DNA of 64,000 nt from an uncultured Saprospiraceae bacterium (GTDB taxonomy: Bacteria > Bacteroidota > Bacteroidia > Chitinophagales > Saprospiraceae), in NCBI GenBank assembly GCA_938015595.1, contig CALLPI010000020.1:1-64000 (forward strand), written 5' to 3'. The notes below the pieces were generated by a model, which made no database searches, was not told the DNA's origin, and worked only from the letters and a program-made list of their open reading frames with translations. The translations under genes were made by a program, and so were the position numbers. Of this stretch, positions 25,177 to 33,169 are shown piece by piece (the first letter of the stretch is position 1; every line of letters begins with the position of its first letter).

Positions 25177-26196
25177 TTAAAACACTACGGCATACTTCAG
25201 CAAGAATTGCTGGGTGAGGCTCACCCGGCGCCCCAGCCCGCGCACCCCGTTGGGGGCATTATTATCTGTGATTTGTACTAGTATGTCGTGGTCGTAAAAC
25301 GTGTTGAGCAGTAACGTAGCTTGCAAGCCTTTAAATATAGAAAAGTCCAGTTGGTTGGTCCAGTCCACGTCAATATTTTGCGGGCCGTCCAAATAGTTGG
25401 AAAACAGGATGATGTTAGAAGCCAGCGCCAGGCGGTCGTTCATAAACTTGCCGATATACTTGGCTCTGACTAATGACCCCAGGCCTGTAAAGGTGTTTTT
25501 AAAATCGATGACGTTGCCCAGGGCGTCGCGCGTCACGGGGTTGCCGTGTACGCCGAGCTGGGCTATGCGGTCATTGCCTACTAAGATAAACTTACCGGCA
25601 AAGGGCGAGTAGTACACCGAGAAATTAGGGGCGGGCTTGTAGTCAAAGCCGGCAGAAATGGTTATGGTAGCTGGGCTAAAGAATCGGGAGTTTGCCCCTG
25701 AGCCAACAATATCAGTCAAAAAGTTGCCTGGAAATTGGGCATTGCCGGCATAGGTCGGCGTCAGTTGACTGAGGAAGGTGATATCGGCCGCGTAGAACAA
25801 CTTGGAATTCTTACTAATTGCATAGCCCACCTTGGAGGTAATGCGCAATTCGTCAATAGCTTTCTGGAAGGGGATGGGCTTTTGTTGGCTGCCCTGAGCA
25901 ATAATACCTGAGCCTAAGCGCTGCACTCCAAACTGCCAGAGGGCAGCATTGTCCCAAGCCACGCGATTTTTTTTGTAAGATGCTGCCATATTGACGGCAC
26001 CGCCTACACCCAGGCGGTTTTGACCAGCGCCCTGTCTAGGATTGATTTGTAGCAACTGGGCAAAGTCTAGCCCTAAACCGGCGCTGCGCTTCCATACAGG
26101 TTCAGGCTCGGCGGGGGCTGCATCCTGCGCGGTAGCAGTGGTGAAACCTATGGCAAATGCCAGTAGCAGGAAAAAAGTTAAATAACTGATTTTCAT
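25177..26196 (-). CDS. DUF3078 family outer membrane barrel protein
   Basis: 339 aa. The signal peptide is MKISYLTFFLLLAFAIGFTT, cleaved after ATAQ. The mature part matches the Bacteroidota-specific DUF3078 family: an N-terminal W-x-R-x-A-G-L-G-L-D-F-A-Q strand, then GVGGAVNMAASYKKNRVAWD, and alternating beta-strand patterns with an aromatic-rich C-terminus. It is predicted to be an outer membrane beta-barrel of unknown function. Single gene on the minus strand, 60 bases downstream of the MscS gene, and convergent with the Nudix regulator. Confidence 0.8.
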   Translation of the reverse strand: MKISYLTFFLLLAFAIGFTTATAQDAAPAEPEPVWKRSAGLGLDFAQLLQINPRQGAGQNRLGVGGAVNMAASYKKNRVAWDNAALWQFGVQRLGSGIIAQGSQQKPIPFQKAIDELRITSKVGYAISKNSKLFYAADITFLSQLTPTYAGNAQFPGNFLTDIVGSGANSRFFSPATITISAGFDYKPAPNFSVYYSPFAGKFILVGNDRIAQLGVHGNPVTRDALGNVIDFKNTFTGLGSLVRAKYIGKFMNDRLALASNIILFSNYLDGPQNIDVDWTNQLDFSIFKGLQATLLLNTFYDHDILVQITDNNAPNGVRGLGRRVSLTQQFLLKYAVVF

Positions 26197-26256
26197 AGGT
26201 TTAATATTGACAAATGATTAAAAAATGATTTGCAAAAAACTTCAGCCATCCTTTCG

Positions 26257-27126
26257 CTAGGAAAGGATCTCATAAATTTCAGTGGTGAGCTTATGCAATG
26301 GAATGACTATCATACGGCCCTGATCGGTGCGTACGGTGAAGGAGGTAGAATCTACCGATATTATCTGGCCTTCGACCCCTTCGATGCGGATGAGGTCGCC
26401 AACCTTAATTTTTTCCTTGTTGTAATAAGCCGCTAGTAGGCTGGCTACAATATTGCGCGAAGCGAAACCATAGCCAATGGCAAATGCACTAACTATACCA
26501 GCCAATACGATGGAGATGTTGCTCTCAATGAAACCCGTTTGTAGCTTAGCCTGTGACAGCGCCATCATCAGTACATTGATGAAGATGAAGTAAAAAATCA
26601 CGCTAGAAATAACCCCTGCTGCTGGAATGGCCAGCGATTTGGTTGCGGCAAATACGGCATTTTTAATGGCATCGGCCACCAGGATTCCTACGGCCAACAC
26701 CAACATGGCCATCAGGAGGCTTGGGATGTAGTTGATGATGTCATTTACCAAATTAGATACGGCCTCCATCTTGAGCATATCAGTAGCTGCCATGAGTACA
26801 ATAAGCATCAAGAGGTAATATACTATCCTGGAAATCAGCGCGCTGGGTACAATCTTAATGTTGGATTTGTGCACAATCTCAACTTCATTGAGACGCTCTG
26901 CCAGTTTATCTGCCCCCACCCGACCAAGCAACTGTCGCATCAATCTGGAAAGCATACGAGCAATGAGCCACCCAACTAAAAGTATACCCAGTGCACCTAA
27001 TACGTTGGGTAGTATAGAGGTAAGGCCTTGAACTTCTTCTGTCAGCTTCTTGAGCAATGAGAACGTAGATTTCAGGTCGTCTGTATTGGCTAGTACTATG
27101 CCCGTATTGTCATCTTGCTGTGTCAT
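26257..27126 (-). CDS. MscS-family small mechanosensitive channel
   Basis: 289-aa inner-membrane protein. A TM_helix-type segment (about 28-60, ILPNVLGALGILLVGWLIAR) is followed by further membrane helices. The pore helix is Gly/Ala-rich (VLAGIVSAFAIGYGFASRNI) and leads into the MscS beta domain (KVGDLIRIEGVEGQIISVDS). It ends soon after VIPLHKL, without the C-terminal alpha/beta cage. Likely role: pressure release under osmotic downshock. I chose ATG 27126 (MTQQDDNTG); the longer open frame upstream overlaps the preceding gene and has no family match. It follows the small protein by 50 bases and may belong to the sigma-factor transcript. Confidence 0.88.
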   Translation of the reverse strand: MTQQDDNTGIVLANTDDLKSTFSLLKKLTEEVQGLTSILPNVLGALGILLVGWLIARMLSRLMRQLLGRVGADKLAERLNEVEIVHKSNIKIVPSALISRIVYYLLMLIVLMAATDMLKMEAVSNLVNDIINYIPSLLMAMLVLAVGILVADAIKNAVFAATKSLAIPAAGVISSVIFYFIFINVLMMALSQAKLQTGFIESNISIVLAGIVSAFAIGYGFASRNIVASLLAAYYNKEKIKVGDLIRIEGVEGQIISVDSTSFTVRTDQGRMIVIPLHKLTTEIYEILS

Positions 27127-27176
27127 GACCTGCAGTTTTTTCGTTTTATCACTATGCTTTTGTTTGATTTGTTTTA

Positions 27177-27452
27177 TTAAAGCCTTCCATCTGAATATGC
27201 AGAGGGGCCGCCTGGGCCTTTGTCGTTGTCGGGCATGTCTGGCGAGCGATAGCGTCCCGAGGGGGTCTGTCCTGCATCTGTAGCGGAAAGCAGCACCTCC
27301 ACTGCGCGAGGCACATATACCTCGGCAATTTGCCCTAATAATTTGCAGAAAGACAGCGCATTCTGCAGAGCGGTGCGCCCTTTTTCTTGCCATTGCTGGG
27401 CATAGTAGCGCTCGTCTTCTTCCTGTATGGTTTTAAAGTTGTTGACTTTCAT
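27177..27452 (-). CDS. Small hypothetical protein coupled to a sigma factor
   Basis: 91 aa, starting MKVNNFKTIQEEDERYYAQQ. The first ~60 residues are predicted helical, and the last 30 are Gly/Pro/Ser/Asp-rich and disordered. I recognise no domain, membrane segment or zinc-binding HxxxCxxC anti-sigma motif. The ATG overlaps the stop of the sigma factor as ATGA, indicating translational coupling. The position directly after an ECF-type sigma gene suggests a regulator of that sigma factor (anti-sigma or co-sigma), but this is inference from context only. Confidence 0.6.
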   Translation of the reverse strand: MKVNNFKTIQEEDERYYAQQWQEKGRTALQNALSFCKLLGQIAEVYVPRAVEVLLSATDAGQTPSGRYRSPDMPDNDKGPGGPSAYSDGRL

Positions 27453-28009
27453 AACACTGCTTCGGTGAACATCTCCTGCTTGAAGCGATAGGCTTTTTCT
27501 TTGGCTCGCTTAAGCTTCATCTTGATGGCGCTTTCTGTTTTGTCAAGCATGCTGGCAATGTCTTTGATGGACATATCGTCCTGGTACTTCATCAATAGCA
27601 CAGTTCTGTCGTCGGCAGGCAGTCTATCCAGTACGGCACGAAGGTGGGCGGTCTCCATTTCCATTAGTTCCTCGTCAGCTACATCGTCAGCTACATCTTT
27701 GAGGCGTTCCACTTCAGTGTCGTCGTCAAAGAGGCTTTGCATCTTCTTTCTACGGCGCAGGAAGTCAATGCAAAAGTTATAGGTAATGGAATACACCCAG
27801 GTAGAGAATTTGGCTTTTTCCCCAAACCCTGAAAGATTGAGGAAAATTTTTGTAAAAATCTCCTGAGTGGCATCCTGTGCCAACGCCTCATCTTTGAGTA
27901 GTACCAGGCATTTGCCAAAAATTTTGCCAGCATAGCGGTCGTACAATATGCTGAAGCACATAGAGGCTTGCGTCTCTAAATAGCGATTGACCACCTCCAT
28001 GTCCAGCAT
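27449..28009 (-). CDS. RNA polymerase sigma-70 factor, ECF type
   Basis: About 186 aa. Region 2 is clear, with CFSILYDRYAGKIFGKCLVL, DATQEIFTKIFLNLSGF and FSTWVYSITYNFCIDFLRRR. Region 4 contains VLLMKYQDDMSIKDIASMLD, a helix-turn-helix that reads -35 DNA. Between them lies an acidic linker. This group directs RNA polymerase to stress or envelope promoters. I chose ATG 28009; TTG 28033 (eight codons upstream) is an alternative. It is followed by a coupled 91-aa protein and then an MscS channel, suggesting an envelope-stress unit. No promoter was identified with confidence. Confidence 0.88.
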   Translation of the reverse strand: MLDMEVVNRYLETQASMCFSILYDRYAGKIFGKCLVLLKDEALAQDATQEIFTKIFLNLSGFGEKAKFSTWVYSITYNFCIDFLRRRKKMQSLFDDDTEVERLKDVADDVADEELMEMETAHLRAVLDRLPADDRTVLLMKYQDDMSIKDIASMLDKTESAIKMKLKRAKEKAYRFKQEMFTEAVL

Positions 28010-28033
28010 GGATTTATTACAAGTATTACTCAA

Positions 28034-28393
28034 GGGGAACGCTATTTATCTGTACACACGGTGTTTACGATCTTTAGACGATGGCGGTACTTAAAAGCCA
28101 CAAAAACATCGCGGTAAAATTAGGATTTTTTTAACTTATACAGCAGTGCGCTGACGGAGAATATGTAGTGCAATACGGCTTGCTGCCGATACATGTAGAA
28201 GCCCGACAAAGGGGCCTAATGCTCACCTGGTCAGATGCCTTGCCGGCTTGATCTCATAGTGTACTGCTGCTCTTCAGGAAAGCCGTGAGATTGCTGTGGC
28301 CGGGCAGTAGCCGGATGTGTCAGGTGCAAGCACAGTTTGGTCACAATGAGGTAAATTTTCTTCCATATGGAGCGTACTCTTGCAAGCAGGCAT
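28034..28393. other. Intergenic region between the sigma-factor gene and the TPR gene
   Basis: 360 bases. It holds the 5' region of the sigma gene and the 3' region of the TPR gene, both on the minus strand. A 30-codon minus-strand frame (MEENLPHCDQTVLAPDTSG...) is visible near 28270-28362 but has no supporting feature. No convincing terminator or RNA gene was seen. Confidence 0.4.
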
Positions 28394-29182
28394 TTACCAA
28401 TCTCTGGCAGACTTGGATGGCAGGGGCTTTCCGAGTGGAAGGTGTTGTCTTACGTACTGCTCTTGGCGCTCCATCATGCGCAGCAGTTCCTGGGCTTCTG
28501 CAGGACTGAGCGATTTGGAAGCCGTGGGCGGAGTGGAGGCAGAGGCATCTGACTGAGCTGGAGCAGTAGTGTTGGGTTTAGCAGCTGATGCTGGCTGCTG
28601 GCTGGAGGTAGCAGGATTGGTTTTTGGCTGGGCGGAGGAGGGCTGGGCGGCTTTTGGCGGTTTTTGTTGCAGGGCTTTTAGCGTAGCCTCTGTGTTGTGG
28701 CGGATGTCGGCATCGTGCGGATGGTTGCGCAGTGCCTTTTGGTAGGCCTCAAGGGCTGCCGGCAGATTGCCAAGGATAAATTGTGTGTTGCCCAGGTTGT
28801 ACCAGGCGAAGGCTCGGGCGGCAGGGTCGGAGGCCTGTTCGGCTGCCTGGCGGTAGCATTGAGCAGCCTGTTGGTACTGTTGTTGTGCGTACAGTGCATT
28901 GCCCAAGTTGTACCAGCCATGCATGTCAGGCTTGATTTGGAGGGCTGTTCGGAAATGCCGCTCGGCATCAGCATATCGGCCTTGCGCGTATGCGCGTTGG
29001 CCTTTTTGCACTTCCTGGCGGGCGCTTTGGGCCTGGGCTGTCGTGACCAGGCAAATGCCCCATACCAGTGTTAGGCAAAAGTTTTTGGGGCATGCCGCAG
29101 CAAAAGCGAAGAGGAAGTCAGCCAGGCAGATTTTCCAGTTTCTGTCGGTTTTTGATGATGATGGAGCCATCGTTGATTTCAA
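28394..29182 (-). CDS. TPR-repeat protein, BatC-like
   Basis: Up to 262 aa. A hydrophobic export segment (about 20-50, ending TTAQAQ) is followed by three to four TPR units (about 52-165), with QGRYADAERHFRTALQIKPD, WYNLGNALYAQQQYQQAAQC and WYNLGNTQFILGNLPAALEA. A Gln/Pro/Ala/Ser-rich linker and a short C-terminal helix (PAEAQELLRMMERQEQYVRQ) complete it. TPR proteins of this layout resemble BatC of aerotolerance operons, but no other bat genes are here. The ATG at 29182 (or 29170) overlaps the end of the response-regulator gene by about 65 bases and gives a long N-region before the signal segment. No nearer start codon exists in frame. Confidence 0.75.
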   Translation of the reverse strand: MKSTMAPSSSKTDRNWKICLADFLFAFAAACPKNFCLTLVWGICLVTTAQAQSARQEVQKGQRAYAQGRYADAERHFRTALQIKPDMHGWYNLGNALYAQQQYQQAAQCYRQAAEQASDPAARAFAWYNLGNTQFILGNLPAALEAYQKALRNHPHDADIRHNTEATLKALQQKPPKAAQPSSAQPKTNPATSSQQPASAAKPNTTAPAQSDASASTPPTASKSLSPAEAQELLRMMERQEQYVRQHLPLGKPLPSKSARDW

Positions 29183-30161
29183 TGTATCCGTCTTCTCGAA
29201 ACTCCGTAAGCATGCGAATGACGCTTTCTTTGGCAGTGCCTACGATGCGTGCCAAGTCGTCGCGCAGAATGTTAATTTGATTGTTATCATTTTTGGCATC
29301 CAGCAGTAGAATAGCGTTGGCTACGCGCTTGCGTACAGAGTGATAGGCTAGGTTGAGCAGTTGTTCCTCTTTTTCAGTGATGTTGTTGGCCAGCATCTTG
29401 ATGAGTTGGGAGGCTACGTCCCGATTGGCGTACAGCAGGCTCAGGAAATCTTCGCGAGGAATAAGGCTAACTTGGGTGTCTTCCAAGGCAGAGGCCGACT
29501 CCGCGTACTTTTGGTCGCGTATCAGGTCAGTATAGCCGGCAAAATCCCCTTCCTTGAGGATTTCTATGATGTACTCCTTGCCGTCTTCATTGGTCTTGAA
29601 GGCTTTGACCTTGCCAGACTGGATGAAGTACAGGTAGCGTGGGTAGTCGCCTTCTTCAAAGATGATTTCGCGCTTTTTGTAGTGGCGTATGCGCCTCTCC
29701 AACGAGAGTTTTTTGAGCTCTTCAAAGCCGCGGGCTTCATTAATAAAAGCGCTCAGGCCATTTTCGTTGCGTTCAAACTTTCGGCGGATTTGCTCGCTTT
29801 TGCGCAGTCGGGTTTCGATTACGGCCAGCAGTTCGTCTTTATAGAAGGGCTTGGTGATATAGTCGTCGGCACCGAGGTTCATGCCGCGTCGGAAATCGCT
29901 CTTTTCTGCCTTGGCAGTAAGGAATATGAAAGGAATGTCAGCAGTGATGCTTTTCTTGCTCAGGATGTTGAGCACGCCGAATCCATCCAACTTGGGCATC
30001 ATGACATCGCACAGTACCAAGTCGGGGAGTTCTTTAAGTGCCAGTTCCACGCCGATAGTACCATCTTCGGCGGAAATGACCTTGTAGCCGGAGAGTTCGA
30101 GAATTTCCTCGAGATTTTCGCGCACTTCAGCGTTGTCTTCAATGACCAGAATCTTTTTCAT
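29118..30161 (-). CDS. Response regulator with CRP/FNR-type output
   Basis: 347 aa. An N-terminal receiver domain (1-120) has acidic residues E8/D9, phospho-acceptor D52 (LCDVMMP), T82 and K104 (ITKPF). It is followed by a cyclic-nucleotide-binding-type domain (about 145-265, RREIIFEEGD, IEILKEGDFAGYTDL) and a Crp helix-turn-helix (about 270-345, ILRDDLARIVGTAKESVIRM). The fold joins two-component phosphorylation to a CRP-like DNA-binding dimer. It lies 21 bases downstream of the PAS histidine kinase gene, its likely cognate partner. Target genes and any ligand of the CRP part are unknown. Confidence 0.93.
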   Translation of the reverse strand: MKKILVIEDNAEVRENLEEILELSGYKVISAEDGTIGVELALKELPDLVLCDVMMPKLDGFGVLNILSKKSITADIPFIFLTAKAEKSDFRRGMNLGADDYITKPFYKDELLAVIETRLRKSEQIRRKFERNENGLSAFINEARGFEELKKLSLERRIRHYKKREIIFEEGDYPRYLYFIQSGKVKAFKTNEDGKEYIIEILKEGDFAGYTDLIRDQKYAESASALEDTQVSLIPREDFLSLLYANRDVASQLIKMLANNITEKEEQLLNLAYHSVRKRVANAILLLDAKNDNNQINILRDDLARIVGTAKESVIRMLTEFREDGYIEINDGSIIIKNRQKLENLPG

Positions 30162-30182
30162 ACGTTGTAAGCTACAGTTTGG

Positions 30183-31943
30183 TCAAGGTACTTCAGTTAT
30201 ATCTATTCTGGCCGGTAGTACACACCGAAAGGTAGTGCCTTTGCCAGGTTCGCTCTCAAAGGTAATACTCCCTTGCAATAAGTCCACATAACGTTTGACG
30301 ATATTGAGGCCCAAGCCGGTACCGGGGATGTTCTCGGCGTTGTGTGCCCGGAAGAATCGGCTAAACACCAAGGCCTGCTCCTCTTTGGGGATGCCTATAC
30401 CCTGATCAGCTATCTCCAAGAGCAGTTGGCCATCTTGCACTTGTACGCGGCAGTCTATAGGCATATCGGCTTGGGAGTACTTACTAGCATTGGACAATAG
30501 GTTGAAGAAAATGTTCTTGAGGATTTTTTTGTCGGTATATAGCTCAACAGTGGTATCAGGTAGTTGAGATCGAATGCTTTGGCCAGATTTGAGCACGCCG
30601 TTCATTTCGTCAAGTGTTTCGTGCATAAATTCTTTCAAGGGAAAAGCAACCGGCTGAATCCCCACTTTGCCTTCTTCCAGCTTGCTGAGAGAAAGAAAAT
30701 CATTGAGGATGCCAGTGAGGTTAGAAACAGAGGCCTTGATGCGATTGGTGTGGCGCAGGCGTTTGTCTTGCTGGTCTTCGCGGGTGTAGGCTTCCACCAG
30801 GTCGGCAGATGAGAGGATCGTGCTCAACGGGGTGCGAAACTCATGGGAAGCCATGGACACAAAACGAGACTTGAGTTCATTCAACTCGCGCTCTTTCTCA
30901 TAGGCACGGCGCAGCTCCTGCTCGCTTCGGCGCAAGGCTTCTTCGGCGGCGCGTCGTTCCTGGATTTCGTGCTCCAGTTTTTTGTTGGTGCTGAGCAGCT
31001 GATTGACCACGCCAGCCAATTCTTCTGTGCGTTGGTCTACGCGCTTTTCCAGTTCGGCATTGAGCCTGATGATGCGTTCCTCAGCGGCGCGTTTTTCAGT
31101 GATGTCTTCACCGGAACTAATGGCTCCGGTAACCTCTCCTTGCTCATTGGTAATGAGGGCATTGCGCCAGGCAATGAGGCGTAGTTGGCCGCTGCGGGTC
31201 TGGATATAGCTCTCAAAATATTCCAGCCCGTCAATTTTGCCTTTCATTAGTTGCTCAAAGACTTCCGCCACATGCTCATACTGCTGAGGCGGAATGACGA
31301 TACGCAGCCAGTCGCGCCCCAGGAGGTCCTCTTCCTGGTATTCCAGCACTTCGCACCCTTTGTGGTTGAGCAACTCTAGGCGCCCCTGCTGGTCAAGAAC
31401 TACAATGATGGTATTGGCAATATCCAGATAGCGCTGAGCGCGCTCTTGTTCTTGTTTGATGGCAAGAGCAGCTTGTTTTTCCTGGGTTATGTCTCGCACT
31501 ACGCCAGTAAACAGGCTATGTCCCTGAGTACGCGCTTCTGTTACGCTGAGCCATATAGGAAAAGTAGAGCCATCTTTTCGCTGGCCCTCTACTTCCCGAC
31601 CAATGCCAATGATGCGCTTTTCGCCGGTTTCCAAGTAGCGCTGGATGTATTGATCGTGCATGCGGGCGTGCGTTTCCGGCATCAGCATGGAAATATTTTG
31701 CCCTTTAAGTTCTGAAATAGAGTAGCCAAACATGCGAGCTGCAGCAGGATTGATCATCTCCATGATGCCTTGCTCATCAATGACGATGATCCCGTCCAGT
31801 ACCGCCTCAAAAACAGCTTGGAGGCGCTGGGTAGCACTAAATAAGGGCTCTTTCTCTACGGGCTCCACTTTGTTAGGGGGTGTATAATGAGACAAAATAC
31901 CATAATTACACTCAAAATTAGTGTACTTGATGATAAAAGTCAT
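30183..31943 (-). CDS. PAS-domain sensor histidine kinase
   Basis: Up to 586 aa, with no membrane segment, so a cytoplasmic sensor. Two PAS/PAC domains: about 38-155 (INPAAARMFGYSISELKGQN, DGSTFPIWLSVTEA) and about 165-285 (CEVLEYQEEDLLGRDWLR). A long coiled coil (285-360) leads to the HisKA domain with H367 (SMASHEFRTPLST). The HATPase domain has N-box NIFFNLLSNASKYS, DQGIGIP and GTGLGLNIVKRYV. The first PAS with its PETHARMHDQYIQRYLETGE stretch resembles FixL-type sensors, but a haem ligand cannot be confirmed by eye. ATG 31943 is used; later GTG/TTG starts would remove about 25 non-conserved residues. First gene of the kinase, regulator and TPR transcript. Confidence 0.92.
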   Translation of the reverse strand: MTFIIKYTNFECNYGILSHYTPPNKVEPVEKEPLFSATQRLQAVFEAVLDGIIVIDEQGIMEMINPAAARMFGYSISELKGQNISMLMPETHARMHDQYIQRYLETGEKRIIGIGREVEGQRKDGSTFPIWLSVTEARTQGHSLFTGVVRDITQEKQAALAIKQEQERAQRYLDIANTIIVVLDQQGRLELLNHKGCEVLEYQEEDLLGRDWLRIVIPPQQYEHVAEVFEQLMKGKIDGLEYFESYIQTRSGQLRLIAWRNALITNEQGEVTGAISSGEDITEKRAAEERIIRLNAELEKRVDQRTEELAGVVNQLLSTNKKLEHEIQERRAAEEALRRSEQELRRAYEKERELNELKSRFVSMASHEFRTPLSTILSSADLVEAYTREDQQDKRLRHTNRIKASVSNLTGILNDFLSLSKLEEGKVGIQPVAFPLKEFMHETLDEMNGVLKSGQSIRSQLPDTTVELYTDKKILKNIFFNLLSNASKYSQADMPIDCRVQVQDGQLLLEIADQGIGIPKEEQALVFSRFFRAHNAENIPGTGLGLNIVKRYVDLLQGSITFESEPGKGTTFRCVLPARIDITEVP

Positions 31944-31980
31944 CTACCGGCTATCAAATTAGTAAAAAATTGCGCTGTTT

Positions 31981-32010
31981 TTTGTGGTGTACACTCACCA
32001 CGTAGGTGTG
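31981..32010 (+). promoter_or_regulatory. Candidate promoter with an inverted repeat, upstream of the USP fusion gene
   Basis: TTTG (31981-31984), an 18-base spacer, and TAGGTGTG (32003-32010, one mismatch to TAnnTTTG). The spacer is nearly filled by an inverted repeat, GTGGTG-N6-CACCAC (31984-32001), a plausible operator. Transcription would start near 32016, about 20 bases before the ATG at 32036. It lies in the divergent region shared with the PAS kinase gene. Confidence 0.4.
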
Positions 32011-32035
32011 TTGTATCAAAAATCAACCATGTAGC

Positions 32036-33130
32036 ATGGCCCTCCTTGAAGTTTTAGACGTAGGCTCCAGCAAGGGTAAAGCACTGAAGGCCAATACTTT
32101 GGAGGCTTTGCGGGCGCTGGGTTGTGATATAGCCGTGGAGGAGGTGCACGATGTGAATCGCTTGCTGGCCTATGGCATCTCCGGCATACCAGCCCTGGCG
32201 CTCAACGGGAGGGTCATTGTACAAAAGTCGGTACCTAGCCCTCAGGAGTTGAGAGTGATACTCACTACGCTGCTAGTCCCGGCACATACTTCAAGTTTTC
32301 GCTTGCGTACCATAGTAGCCCCTACTGACTTCTCGGAGGTGGCGCTCAATGCCTTGGCATATGCCAAAAGTGTGGCTGCGGTGCAAGGTGCTGGGTTGAA
32401 TGTAGTGCACGTACACCAACCGGCGGCATTACCAGCAGCACCGTATCTGGCGGGTATGGCACCGGAAGACCTCGAATGGAAATACGCTCAGTTGAATGCA
32501 TTTCTGGAAAAACCAGTGTTCACCAATGGTTTTGATGCCGGCAAAGTACCCATTCGCAGCGAGATGCTTATCGGCACTGCAATAGATGAGATCAAGCAAT
32601 TGTCGAAACATCCCGATACTGACATGATCATCATGGGTGCTACAGGCAATAGCAACCTATTCAACCACATATTGGGCAGCGTATCTTCCGAGGTGGCGCG
32701 CAAGGCCTTTTGTCCGGTGCTGCTGGTGCCCCGCGACGCTCGCTTTCGCGGTTGGAAACGCATGATATTTGCCGGCAACTACGAACCCTACGAGGATGTA
32801 GTGCTGCCCAGACTGCTGGAACTGGCGCAAAAATTTGAAAGTACGGCTCAGTACGTACACATTCATATCGGGTCTTCTGAGTCTTACATGATAGGTCGGA
32901 TACATCTGATGTCAGCCGGTCACTCCTTTTCCGAGATCATCAGCCTAGAAAGCACGAGCGTACTGGAGGGGCTTCACCGGTATGCACAAGAACAGAAAGC
33001 CGACCTGATCGTCATGTCCACCACACATCGCCCTTTTGCTGAGGCTTTATTCCATAGGAGCATTACCAAGCAGGCGGCACTGCGTCTGCAAACACCCTTA
33101 CTGATTTTACACCCTAATGATAATAAATAA
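32036..33130 (+). CDS. Thioredoxin-fold (redox-inactive) and tandem universal stress protein fusion
   Basis: 364 aa. Residues 1-80 align with the small thioredoxin_3/redox-disulfide fold, with GISGIPALALNGRVIVQKSV and a cis-Pro at P52. The CxxC site is replaced by GSSKG (10-14), so no dithiol chemistry is possible. Residues about 88-230 are a USP domain with the ATP motif G-x2-G-x9-G-S (GATGNSNLFNHILGS, 201-215). Residues about 235-364 are a second, degenerate USP domain (ADLIVMSTTHRP) without the full ATP motif. Tandem USPs are common in Bacteroidota; the N-terminal fused fold is unusual. ATG 32036 is preferred over GTG 32006, which lies inside the candidate promoter. Likely a stress or energy-status sensor. 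Confidence 0.8.
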   Translation: MALLEVLDVGSSKGKALKANTLEALRALGCDIAVEEVHDVNRLLAYGISGIPALALNGRVIVQKSVPSPQELRVILTTLLVPAHTSSFRLRTIVAPTDFSEVALNALAYAKSVAAVQGAGLNVVHVHQPAALPAAPYLAGMAPEDLEWKYAQLNAFLEKPVFTNGFDAGKVPIRSEMLIGTAIDEIKQLSKHPDTDMIIMGATGNSNLFNHILGSVSSEVARKAFCPVLLVPRDARFRGWKRMIFAGNYEPYEDVVLPRLLELAQKFESTAQYVHIHIGSSESYMIGRIHLMSAGHSFSEIISLESTSVLEGLHRYAQEQKADLIVMSTTHRPFAEALFHRSITKQAALRLQTPLLILHPNDNK

Positions 33131-33169
33131 CAGTGCAACGCCGACTCCATATAGATTCACAGAGCATCT

